DNA of 64,000 nucleotides from Malaciobacter marinus (GTDB taxonomy: Bacteria; Campylobacterota; Campylobacteria; Campylobacterales; Arcobacteraceae): NCBI RefSeq assembly GCF_003544855.1, contig NZ_CP032101.1, positions 496,001 through 560,000 on the forward strand, written 5' to 3'. Below are positions 37,565 to 45,874 of this stretch, piece by piece (positions within the stretch are counted from its first letter, which is position 1; each line of letters starts with the position of its first letter). Below the pieces are notes generated by a model that saw only the letters and a list, made by a program, of their open reading frames with translations, was not told where the DNA came from and made no database searches. Made by a program: the position numbers and the translations under genes.

Positions 37565-39680
37565 AAGATTAGAACAGCTTTATAATCAAAAAAGAAGTAT
37601 TGAAGAGCAAATACAATATTTAGAAGCTCAACTTCAAAATGAAAAAAAGCTAAATAAATCTTTTTCAAAAAATGAGAAAATTGAACTTTTCAAATCATTA
37701 TTTGTAAATAGATTTGATATTTATGCTAAAAAATGGATTAGCAAAGATAATAAAAAACAAAAATATTTTCCTGTAACACAAACTTTTAAGGGTGAGGATT
37801 TTATACCTTTAACAAACCAAGAGATTGAGCTTCATCTAAGAGGTTTAAATGATATAGCAACATATGTAATAGATTATTCTAATTCTTGTAAATATGTTGT
37901 GTTTGAACTTTTAGATGAGGATAAGTTTAAATTACAAATAACTTTAAACTCTTTAAATATTAGAGCATATTATGAAATTACACCATTTGATAGTTTAAAA
38001 GCTTGGGTATTTTTTGAAGAAAAAATTAGTGCAAAAATGGCAAATTTATTTGCAAATGAAATCTTAAGAAGAGCAAATATAACTGCAAAGATTTTTCCTA
38101 AAGAACAGTTTGCAACAAAGGCAAATTTAGGTTCATATATCACTTTACCTCTTCATTTAAATTATAGAAAAAACAATCAAACAGTTTTTATTGATATTAA
38201 TACTTCAAAAGTTTATGATGACCAATGGAGTGTGCTAAATAATGTTGCAAAGGTAAAAAAACAACAAGTTATACCTTTATGTCAAGAAGAAAAAATAAAA
38301 AGTTTTGATGAAACAACTTTTGAAGAGATAATATTTCCAAGTTTTGAGTTAAAACTTATAATTTATGATTTTTTATATATTCCAACAAAGGACTTATCAA
38401 AAGGCTTAATAAATAAACTAAAAAGTTTTGCTAGTTTTGAAAACCCACAAATAAAAGTACTTTTAAGTCTTAGAAAACCACTATATAATACTCCAAGAGT
38501 TATAAAAAACTATGAAGAAGATGAAAAGTATTTAAAACTTCCAAGGGGACTTATTTATAAAACATTGGATTTTTTTAAGGCAAATAGCATTAAATATCTA
38601 CTTGATGATAAAAAATATTTTGAAAAAATTCAAACAAAAAAAGTAGTTTTTACATTAAGAGATGAACAACAAGATGCAATTAATAATATATTAAAAACCG
38701 ACTTTTCTATTTGTGTTGCGCCACCTGGTTTTGGAAAGACATTAATTGGTGCAAAGATGCTAGAGCTTAGAGCTTGTAGTACTTTGATAATTGTTAATAA
38801 AAATATGTTATTAACACAATGGATTCAAAGATTTGTAGATTATTTTAAATATGATAAAAAAGATATAGGTTACTTAGGAAAAGGAAAAAATAAATTAACA
38901 GGTCAAATTGACGTTGCAACAATGCAAAGTTTAAAAAATGATCCTGATATTATAAATGATTATTCTTTTGTAATAGTAGATGAATGTCACCATATTCCAG
39001 CTGTAACTTTTGAACAAATTATTAAACAGTTTCATGGGAAGTATATATTAGGTCTTAGTGCAACACCTAAAAGAAAAGATGGATTAGATCCTATTTTATT
39101 TCAACAACTAGGTGATATATCATATGAGCATATAAAAAAGAAAACAAATACAAATAGATTAAAAGTAATTAGAACAAGTTTTGAAAGTAATGCAGACAAT
39201 TATGCAACATTAATAAATGAATTATGTATAGATAAAAACCGTAATTCTTTGATTTTAGAACAAATTAAAACTTTTATTACAAGAAAAATTTTAGTTTTAA
39301 GCGATAGAATAGAACATTTAAAAGTACTTGAAGACTTGCTAAATAATGAAGGTATTGATTATATTTGTATTCATGGAAGTATGAATAAAAAAGAGCAAGA
39401 TGAAAATATGAAGCAAGTAAAAACAAAAAAATTAGTACTTGCAACTACTTCATATTTTGGTGAGGGTATAGATTTCCCTCATTTAAATACAATACTTTTT
39501 GCAACACCAATTTCATACTATGGAAGACTTATTCAATATCTAGGAAGAATTGGAAGAGATGGGCAAGAGTGTTTAGCAATTGATTTTTTAGATTCAAAGA
39601 ATGCTATGTTAAATTCAGCCTATAAAAAAAGGCTTGAGGGTTACAAGCAAATGTATTATAAACAAATTATAGGAAAATAG
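37548..39680 (+). CDS. TOTE-like fusion: degenerate primase-polymerase domain plus superfamily 2 helicase
   Basis: 710 residues. A coiled coil (about 5-40) is followed by a region resembling the archaeo-eukaryotic primase domain of TOTE conflict-system proteins (about 43-240: KIELFKSLFVNRFDIYA, HLRGLNDIATYVID, YITLPLH, DDQWSVL). The usual DxD metal motif reads VVFELLDED and the serine/glycine/histidine loop is lost, while the following W-V-F-F remains, so primase activity is doubtful. The helicase half is intact: Walker A APPGFGKT (about 392), DECHH (about 478), GLSATPKRKDG and QYLGRIGRDG (about 662). No nuclease domain follows. Its start overlaps bactofilin and its stop abuts the antiporter gene. 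Confidence 0.75.
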   Translation: MIKIRERLEQLYNQKRSIEEQIQYLEAQLQNEKKLNKSFSKNEKIELFKSLFVNRFDIYAKKWISKDNKKQKYFPVTQTFKGEDFIPLTNQEIELHLRGLNDIATYVIDYSNSCKYVVFELLDEDKFKLQITLNSLNIRAYYEITPFDSLKAWVFFEEKISAKMANLFANEILRRANITAKIFPKEQFATKANLGSYITLPLHLNYRKNNQTVFIDINTSKVYDDQWSVLNNVAKVKKQQVIPLCQEEKIKSFDETTFEEIIFPSFELKLIIYDFLYIPTKDLSKGLINKLKSFASFENPQIKVLLSLRKPLYNTPRVIKNYEEDEKYLKLPRGLIYKTLDFFKANSIKYLLDDKKYFEKIQTKKVVFTLRDEQQDAINNILKTDFSICVAPPGFGKTLIGAKMLELRACSTLIIVNKNMLLTQWIQRFVDYFKYDKKDIGYLGKGKNKLTGQIDVATMQSLKNDPDIINDYSFVIVDECHHIPAVTFEQIIKQFHGKYILGLSATPKRKDGLDPILFQQLGDISYEHIKKKTNTNRLKVIRTSFESNADNYATLINELCIDKNRNSLILEQIKTFITRKILVLSDRIEHLKVLEDLLNNEGIDYICIHGSMNKKEQDENMKQVKTKKLVLATTSYFGEGIDFPHLNTILFATPISYYGRLIQYLGRIGRDGQECLAIDFLDSKNAMLNSAYKKRLEGYKQMYYKQIIGK

Positions 39681-41306
39681 ATGTTAGGGATTATTGTTTG
39701 GACAATATTTATTGCAGTTATGGTAAATCTTTTATTAAAAAAATTTAATTTACCAACTATTATAGGTTATATTGCTACTGGTACTATTATTGCTTATTTA
39801 TTTGATTTACATAATGCTGTAAATAACCATGATTTAAAAGAAATAGCAGAGTTTGGTATAGTTTTTTTAATGTTTACAATTGGTTTAGAGTTTTCAATTG
39901 ACCATTTAAATAAAATGAAAAAAGAAGTACTTGTAACAGGTGGTTTGCAAATAGTTGTAACAACTGTTTTTGTTTTTTTGGTATGTATGTATATACTTGG
40001 ATTTGATTATAAAACTTCTTTAGTAATAGGGGCTGCCTTATCACTCTCTTCAACTGCAATAGTTTTAAAAATTTATAATGAAAATGGTGATATTAAAAAG
40101 CCATATGGAAGAAGAGTTTTAGGTATTTTAATTATGCAAGATATAGGAGTAATTCCTATTTTGCTTATGATATCAATTTTTAGTATGGATGATAGTAAAT
40201 CAATAGCAAATATTGTATTTGAAACAACAGTAGCTGCTTTTATTTTGATTTTACTTCTTTATATAACTGGTAAATATTTATTAGAGCCTTTTTTTGAATA
40301 TGTTAGTGAATCTAAATCAGAAGAGCTTTTTGTAGCTTCTGTTTTATTAATAGCAATTGGAGCTTCATATATGGCTCATTATTTTGGCTTTTCACACTCC
40401 TTAGGTGCATTTATTGCTGGTATGATGATTAGTGAAACGAAATTTAAGCATCAAGTAGAAGCTGACTTAGTTCCTTTTAGAAATCTTCTTTTAGGAGTAT
40501 TCTTTATAACAGTTGGAATGCAAATTAATTTTTCAGTAATTGCTGAACATATTTTTACTATTTTAATTTTACTTCCTGTTTTACTGGGCTTAAAATATAT
40601 AATTATTTATTTACTTGTAAGAATTGATGATACAAAAAGAGTTGCATTTAAAACAGCTTTATCTTTAGTTCAAATAGGTGAATTTTCTCTAGCAGTTTTA
40701 GAATTAGCAAGAAGTAAATCTTTAATTGATCCAACTTATTCACAAATTTTAATTGTAACTATAGTTATTTCAATGCTTTTAACTCCATTGGTATTAAAAA
40801 ATCTATCTTCAATTGCAGCTAGAATATTACCTGAAGATACGATGCAAATAGTAAATAGTATGCAAATAGCTGATGATACAAAAGGTCATATTGTAGTGAT
40901 TGGTTATGGACATTTAGGTCAAGAAGTAGTTGAAAAATTAAAAGCTGAACATAGAAACTATGTAATAGTTGAACATAATATGAAGTATTACAAAATAGGA
41001 AAAGATAAAAATGAACCTATAATTTTTGGAAATGCTGCTAGTAAAACAATACTTCAATCAATAAATATAAAAGAATCAGCAGCAATTGTAGTAGCAATTG
41101 ATAACCCTGAAAAATTAACACTAATATGTGAAGTTATTGATGACTTGACACATAATACAAAAACGATAGTAAAAGTTGGAAGAAAAAGTGAAGCAAAAGA
41201 GTTAGAAAAATTACATATTGAGCATGTTATTGTAGAAGATGAGGTCTTGTCTCAAGCAATTTTAGAAGAAACAAGAAGTTGTAGACTTGATTTTATAAAA
41301 AAGTAA
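39681..41306 (+). CDS. CPA2-family (KefB/YbaL-like) cation:proton antiporter with TrkA-N domain
   Basis: 541 residues. About 12 membrane helices (1-380) with the conserved FLMFTIGLEFS and GAALSLSSTAIVLK motifs, then a cytoplasmic Rossmann TrkA-N domain beginning HIVVIGYGHLGQEVVEKL (about 408). This arrangement belongs to potassium or sodium/proton antiporters and glutathione-gated potassium efflux systems; the exact ion is not readable. It begins at the base after the helicase stop, so the two are one transcript. Confidence 0.88.
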   Translation: MLGIIVWTIFIAVMVNLLLKKFNLPTIIGYIATGTIIAYLFDLHNAVNNHDLKEIAEFGIVFLMFTIGLEFSIDHLNKMKKEVLVTGGLQIVVTTVFVFLVCMYILGFDYKTSLVIGAALSLSSTAIVLKIYNENGDIKKPYGRRVLGILIMQDIGVIPILLMISIFSMDDSKSIANIVFETTVAAFILILLLYITGKYLLEPFFEYVSESKSEELFVASVLLIAIGASYMAHYFGFSHSLGAFIAGMMISETKFKHQVEADLVPFRNLLLGVFFITVGMQINFSVIAEHIFTILILLPVLLGLKYIIIYLLVRIDDTKRVAFKTALSLVQIGEFSLAVLELARSKSLIDPTYSQILIVTIVISMLLTPLVLKNLSSIAARILPEDTMQIVNSMQIADDTKGHIVVIGYGHLGQEVVEKLKAEHRNYVIVEHNMKYYKIGKDKNEPIIFGNAASKTILQSINIKESAAIVVAIDNPEKLTLICEVIDDLTHNTKTIVKVGRKSEAKELEKLHIEHVIVEDEVLSQAILEETRSCRLDFIKK

Positions 41307-41307
41307 A

Positions 41308-41331
41308 ACTAAAGCTTTTATAAGCTTTAGT
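41308..41331 (+). terminator. Possible terminator after the antiporter gene
   Basis: ACTAAAGCTT pairs with AAGCTTTAGT around a four-base loop, two bases after the stop. The downstream sequence AAAAGTTATTACTCTTT is not a clean T-run, so termination would be weak. Confidence 0.4.
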
Positions 41332-41387
41332 AAAAGTTATTACTCTTTATATTTATTGATATAAATACTCATTATTAGTGTTATTAA

Positions 41388-41437
41388 TAAACCATTAAAC
41401 TATGATTTAATAATGGTTTAGAGTGTTTTCTTATAAT
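41388..41437 (+). promoter_or_regulatory. Operator-like inverted repeat and -10 box of the efflux operon
   Basis: TAAACCATTA (41388-41397) and TAATGGTTTA (41411-41420) form a perfect 10-bp inverted repeat with a 13-base spacer. A TATAAT -10 box follows at 41432-41437, so the right arm lies at the -35 position. This suits repressor control of the tolC-macA-macB operon. No regulator gene is adjacent. Confidence 0.5.
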
Positions 41438-41459
41438 TACTATTCATAAAGGAGATGAA

Positions 41460-42656
41460 TTGAAAAAGATATTACTATTAAGTAGTTTCTTAAGTCTATA
41501 CTTGCATGCTCAAAACTTAGATATTTTAAGTAAAGAGAAAAAACAGTTAAGAAGTTTAGATAAAAAGATAATAAAACAAGATCATGAAAAATCAAAAAAT
41601 CAATGGATTTCTCCTATTAATATTAACTCAAATATTAATAGAAGTCATTCATTTAGTGATGAAAGTGATAAATTAAATAAAACAGTTTCTTTAGGTTTTA
41701 CTCAAAGTATATATGAGTCTGGAGGAATTGAGTTTACTATTAAGTATGCAAATGAAAAATTGCAATCAGATTTTTTAAATTGGCAAAATGAAAATAATCA
41801 AATTTTACAAACAGTATATGAAACTTTATTACAAATAAAAAAAATCAATAAGCAATTAGAACAAAGTGATTATGAATTAAAAAATAAAGAGATTGAACTT
41901 ATTTTAAAAAAGATTCAATATGAAAATGGCAAAAGTGATATTATTGAGTTAAATAATGCAATAATGGCAAAAAACAATCAATATAAACAAAATGTTAATT
42001 TAAAAAACTCTTTAAAAAAACAAAAATTAATTTTAGAAAAATATACTAAGTTAAAGTATCAAGAAATAAAATTGATTGATTTTTCAAATATAAATAAGAG
42101 TGATTATATAAAGAAAAATATTCAATTACTTTATGAAGACTCATTGTCAAATTTAGCAAGCACTTCATATAAGAAACAAAAAGCAAGTTATTTACCAAAG
42201 GTAACTTTATCTACAAATTTATCATATAGTGAAAATGAAGATTTGATTTCTAATAATCGTGATGATAATAACTCTGGTTCTATTGGTTTGAGTTTATCAA
42301 TGCCTTTATATGATATAAATAAAAAAGCAACTTTAGAAAAGTTAAGGTTAGAATCACTTAAACAAAAAGTCAATCTTATTGATTTAAAAAATCAAATAAA
42401 AAAAGAGTTTGATGAAACTTTAACAAAAATACAAACATACAAAAACTACAACAAAATAATAAATGAAAATATAGAGTTGTATGATGATTTGATACAAATA
42501 AATCAAGTTTCAAGTCAAGCAGGAATGTCTTCAAAATATGATTTAGAAATATTAAAAAATACAAAAAAAATAAATGAGTATGATTTAGTAATAAATAATA
42601 TAGATATGCAACTTGAATATGCAAAATTATACTTTCAAATAAAGGCAAATAACTAA
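41460..42656 (+). CDS. TolC-family outer-membrane efflux protein
   Basis: 398 residues with a Sec signal peptide (1 to about 17, LSSFLSLYLHAQ) and long helical periplasmic segments, for example IKKINKQLEQSDYELKN, alternating with strands such as GSIGLSLSMPLYD, the TolC duplicated barrel-helix plan. It forms the outer-membrane exit duct for the adapter and ABC transporter encoded next. Start is TTG at 41460 behind AAAGGAG; the nearby ATG leads to an immediate stop. Its stop overlaps the adapter gene by one base. Confidence 0.87.
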   Translation: MKKILLLSSFLSLYLHAQNLDILSKEKKQLRSLDKKIIKQDHEKSKNQWISPININSNINRSHSFSDESDKLNKTVSLGFTQSIYESGGIEFTIKYANEKLQSDFLNWQNENNQILQTVYETLLQIKKINKQLEQSDYELKNKEIELILKKIQYENGKSDIIELNNAIMAKNNQYKQNVNLKNSLKKQKLILEKYTKLKYQEIKLIDFSNINKSDYIKKNIQLLYEDSLSNLASTSYKKQKASYLPKVTLSTNLSYSENEDLISNNRDDNNSGSIGLSLSMPLYDINKKATLEKLRLESLKQKVNLIDLKNQIKKEFDETLTKIQTYKNYNKIINENIELYDDLIQINQVSSQAGMSSKYDLEILKNTKKINEYDLVINNIDMQLEYAKLYFQIKANN

Positions 42657-43912
42657 TGGATTCAACTTTACAAGAGCAATTAAATGCACATTCAAAAAGT
42701 AGTTCTAAGAAAAAAAATATTTATTTAATAGCTATAGTTATTATTATTTTGGCTATTTCTTACTATTTTTTTATATTAAAAAATGACAATAAAAATCAAG
42801 AAATATCTTATATTACACAAAAAATAAAAAAAGGTGATTTACAAATATCTGTTATGGCTACAGGAAATTTAAATCCAACAAATAGCGTAGATATTGGAAT
42901 AGAAGTATCTGGAACTATAAAAGAGATTTATGTTGATTTTAATGATAAGGTTAAAGTAGGGCAGGTCTTGGCTAAACTTGATACAACTAAATTAAAATCC
43001 CATGTTGATAGTTCAAAAGCTTCACTTGCAATTTCAAAAGCAAATCTAAAAGAGAGTGAAGTTAATGTTAAAAATAAAAAGCTAAATTATGAAAGAATGC
43101 TTAAAATGTTTGAACAATCAAAGGGAAAATATCCCTCTAAAAATGATTTAGATGACTCGATGTTTTCTTATGAAAGTTCAAAAGCTTCATATGAAGCAGC
43201 AAAATCAAAAGTTATGCAAGCTGAATATAACTTAAAAACAGACCAAGAAAATTTAGATAAAGCAGTAGTAAAATCTTCAATTGATGGAATAGTTTTAAAC
43301 AAAGCAGTTGAAGTAGGACAAACAGTTGCTGCTTCTATGTCAACACCAACACTTTTTACCCTTGCAAAAGATTTGTCAAAAATGGATTTAATTGTAAGTA
43401 TTGATGAAGCTGATGTTGCAAATATAAAAGAAGGATTAGATGTGACTTTTACAGTTGATGCATATCCAAAAGAAACTTTTAAAGGAAAAATAAAACAAGT
43501 AAGATTTAATCCTGTAGAAGAGAGTGGAGTAGTTACTTATGAAACCGTAGCTTTAGTAAATAATGCAAAACTTTTATTAAGACCAGGGATGACTGCTTCT
43601 GCAGAAATTATAACAACTGAGTTAAAAGATAAACTACTTGTTCCAAATAGTGCTTTAAGATTTGAACCAACTGATATTGAACAGGTTAAAAAGAAAAGTA
43701 TGAGTTTAACAGGACCTTTTAGAAGAGATAGAAAAAGTAAAAAGTCTAAAGAATTAGCAGGCTTATCTTATAAAACAGTTTATATTTTAGAAAATAATAA
43801 GCTAAAAAAGCTAAGAGTAAAAGTTTTACAAACAGATGGAAGATTTACAAGTATTGAATCAAATCTTTTAAAAGTTGATGATGAAGTTGTTATTTCTCAA
43901 AAGAGCATTTAA
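42656..43912 (+). CDS. MacA-like periplasmic adapter (HlyD/RND membrane-fusion family)
   Basis: 418 residues. Cytoplasmic start, one membrane anchor (about 22-43), biotinyl-lipoyl half motifs GTIKEIYVDFNDKVKVGQVLAKLD and SIDGIVLNKAVEVGQTV on either side of a helical hairpin (about 115-205), then beta-barrel and membrane-proximal domains. A Lys/Arg-rich insert (about 344-365, RRDRKSKKSKE) is unusual. It links the inner-membrane MacB-type transporter to the TolC protein. One-base overlaps with both neighbours show strict coupling. Confidence 0.9.
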   Translation: MDSTLQEQLNAHSKSSSKKKNIYLIAIVIIILAISYYFFILKNDNKNQEISYITQKIKKGDLQISVMATGNLNPTNSVDIGIEVSGTIKEIYVDFNDKVKVGQVLAKLDTTKLKSHVDSSKASLAISKANLKESEVNVKNKKLNYERMLKMFEQSKGKYPSKNDLDDSMFSYESSKASYEAAKSKVMQAEYNLKTDQENLDKAVVKSSIDGIVLNKAVEVGQTVAASMSTPTLFTLAKDLSKMDLIVSIDEADVANIKEGLDVTFTVDAYPKETFKGKIKQVRFNPVEESGVVTYETVALVNNAKLLLRPGMTASAEIITTELKDKLLVPNSALRFEPTDIEQVKKKSMSLTGPFRRDRKSKKSKELAGLSYKTVYILENNKLKKLRVKVLQTDGRFTSIESNLLKVDDEVVISQKSI

Positions 43913-44616
43913 TGAATGATGATAAAACAATAATAGAGTTTAAAGATATTGTTAAGATATATGGAAAAGCTGAAGCTAAAACTTATGCTTTAAACAAAGT
44001 TAGCCTTAGTATAAAAAAAGGTGAATTTGTATCAATAATGGGTGCAAGTGGAAGTGGTAAATCAACTTCTATGAATATGATTGGATGTTTAGATTTTGCT
44101 ACAAGTGGAGAGTATCTTTTTGATGGAATAAATGTAGAAAAGTTAAATCGAAATCAAATGGCACTTATTAGAAGAAACTATTTAGGTTTTGTATTTCAAG
44201 GTTTTAATCTTCTTGGAAGAACAAGTGCTTTAGAAAATGTAGAGTTACCTTTAATATATAGAAAAGTCTCTACTAAAAAAAGAAAAGAACTTGCTATTGA
44301 AGCTTTAAATAAAGTTGGACTAGGAAGTGTTGTTCACCATACTCCAGCCCAACTCTCAGGTGGACAACAACAACGTGTGGCAATTGCTAGAGCAATTGTA
44401 ACAAATCCTTTAGTTTTATTAGCAGATGAACCAACTGGAAATCTTGATAGTATAAAAAGTGTTGAGATAATGGATTTATTAAAACATCTAAATGAAGAGT
44501 TAGGAATTACTATTATTATGGTAACCCATGAAGAAGAGATGGCAAAATATTCAAATAGAGTTATATACTTTAGAGATGGGCACATAGAACAAACTCTTAA
44601 AAAAGGATATAAATAA
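43912..44616 (+). CDS. MacB-type ABC transporter ATPase
   Basis: 234 residues, a complete nucleotide-binding domain. Walker A is MGASGSGKSTS (about 44-54), Q-loop FQGFNLLGRTSALENV, signature LSGGQQQRVAIARA, Walker B LLADEPTGNLDS and the H-loop VTHEEEMA. Close to LolD/MacB ATPases. In E. coli MacB the ATPase and permease are one chain; here they are separate genes joined by a TAATG overlap. It powers export by the permease, substrate unknown (macrolides, peptides or lipids in relatives). Confidence 0.93.
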   Translation: MNDDKTIIEFKDIVKIYGKAEAKTYALNKVSLSIKKGEFVSIMGASGSGKSTSMNMIGCLDFATSGEYLFDGINVEKLNRNQMALIRRNYLGFVFQGFNLLGRTSALENVELPLIYRKVSTKKRKELAIEALNKVGLGSVVHHTPAQLSGGQQQRVAIARAIVTNPLVLLADEPTGNLDSIKSVEIMDLLKHLNEELGITIIMVTHEEEMAKYSNRVIYFRDGHIEQTLKKGYK

Positions 44617-45827
44617 TGTTACTAAATGCCTTTTTAATAGCTTTAAAAGAGATAAGAAGAAATATCTTACGGTCAATTTTAACAATTTTAGGAATTGTAA
44701 TTGGAGTTACTTCTGTAATTGCTATGGTAATGATTGGAGATGGAACAACTGCAAATGTTCAAGAAAATATATCAAAACTTGGAACAAATATGCTGACTTT
44801 AAGAGTAGGGCAAGAAAGAAGAGGGAAACCAAGAAGTGATAATAGTGCAAGAGCTTTTAAACAAGTAGATATAGATGCTATAAAAAATCAAATTGTTAAT
44901 ATAAAAGCAATTGCAGCTGAAAATAGTAGCTCGGTTAATGCAATATATTCTAATAAAAGCTATACAACAAGTATTATAGGAACAAGTAATGATTATTTTG
45001 TTATTAAAGATTGGATATTAAAAAGTGGAAGAGAGTTTGATCAAAATGAACTAAATTTTGGACAAACATCTTGTATTTTAGGTACAACTATTGTAAAACA
45101 ACTTTTTGATAAACAAGATCCTCTTGGTGCAAAAGTAAGACTTAATAACTTTGCTTGTACAGTAATAGGTGTTTTAAAATCAAAAGGTGCAGCTGCATTT
45201 GGAAGAGATCAAGATGAAATTATTGTAGTACCTTTAAAAATGTTTCAAAGAAAAATACAAGGTAATAAAGATATTAAATCAATTTTAATTTCAATAAATG
45301 AAAGTAAAAATATTAAACAAGCCAAAAAAGATATTACTTTATTAATGCAAGAAAGAAGAGCTATAAAAAAATCAGAAGAGAATAACTTTTATATAAGAGA
45401 TATGCAAGATTTACTCTCAACTATGACTTCTACAACTAAAATGCTAACTTATCTTTTAGGTTCAATTGCAGCTATTTCTTTACTTGTAGGGGGAATAGGT
45501 ATTATGAATATAATGTTAGTTTCAGTTACAGAAAGAACAAGAGAAATAGGAACAAGGCTTGCGATTGGAGCTATGGAAAGCGAAGTTTTATTGCAGTTTT
45601 TAGTTGAATCTATAGTGTTATCTACTCTTGGTGGAATTATAGGAATAATTTTAGGTATATCAATTGGATACTTTGCAGTTCATTTTATGGAATTGCCTTT
45701 TATAATTAATACTCAAATTATTATAATTGCTTTTATATTTTCTACATTAATTGGTGTGATTTTTGGATATTTCCCAGCTAGAAAAGCTGCAAGATTAAAT
45801 CCTATTGATGCTTTAAGATATGAATAA
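44616..45827 (+). CDS. MacB-type ABC transporter permease
   Basis: 403 residues. First membrane helix at about 20-42 with the family motif RSILTILGIVIGVTSVIAM, a large periplasmic MacB_PCD domain (about 45-245), then three helices (about 278-305, 332-355, 365-385) with the FtsX-type VGGIGIMNIMLVSVTERTRE motif. The end is ARLNPIDALRYE. It acts as a mechanotransmission pump with the ATPase, adapter and TolC protein. Last gene of the operon; terminator at 45836-45865. Confidence 0.92.
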   Translation: MLLNAFLIALKEIRRNILRSILTILGIVIGVTSVIAMVMIGDGTTANVQENISKLGTNMLTLRVGQERRGKPRSDNSARAFKQVDIDAIKNQIVNIKAIAAENSSSVNAIYSNKSYTTSIIGTSNDYFVIKDWILKSGREFDQNELNFGQTSCILGTTIVKQLFDKQDPLGAKVRLNNFACTVIGVLKSKGAAAFGRDQDEIIVVPLKMFQRKIQGNKDIKSILISINESKNIKQAKKDITLLMQERRAIKKSEENNFYIRDMQDLLSTMTSTTKMLTYLLGSIAAISLLVGGIGIMNIMLVSVTERTREIGTRLAIGAMESEVLLQFLVESIVLSTLGGIIGIILGISIGYFAVHFMELPFIINTQIIIIAFIFSTLIGVIFGYFPARKAARLNPIDALRYE

Positions 45828-45835
45828 TGAATGTT

Positions 45836-45865
45836 AAAGTAAAGAAGATTACTCTTCTTTACTTT
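45836..45865. terminator. Bidirectional terminator between the efflux operon and the TonB receptor
   Basis: AAAGTAAAGAAG (45836-45847) and CTTCTTTACTTT (45854-45865) pair perfectly around a short loop. Located between two convergent genes, it can serve both. Confidence 0.8.
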
Positions 45866-45874
45866 ATTAAAATA

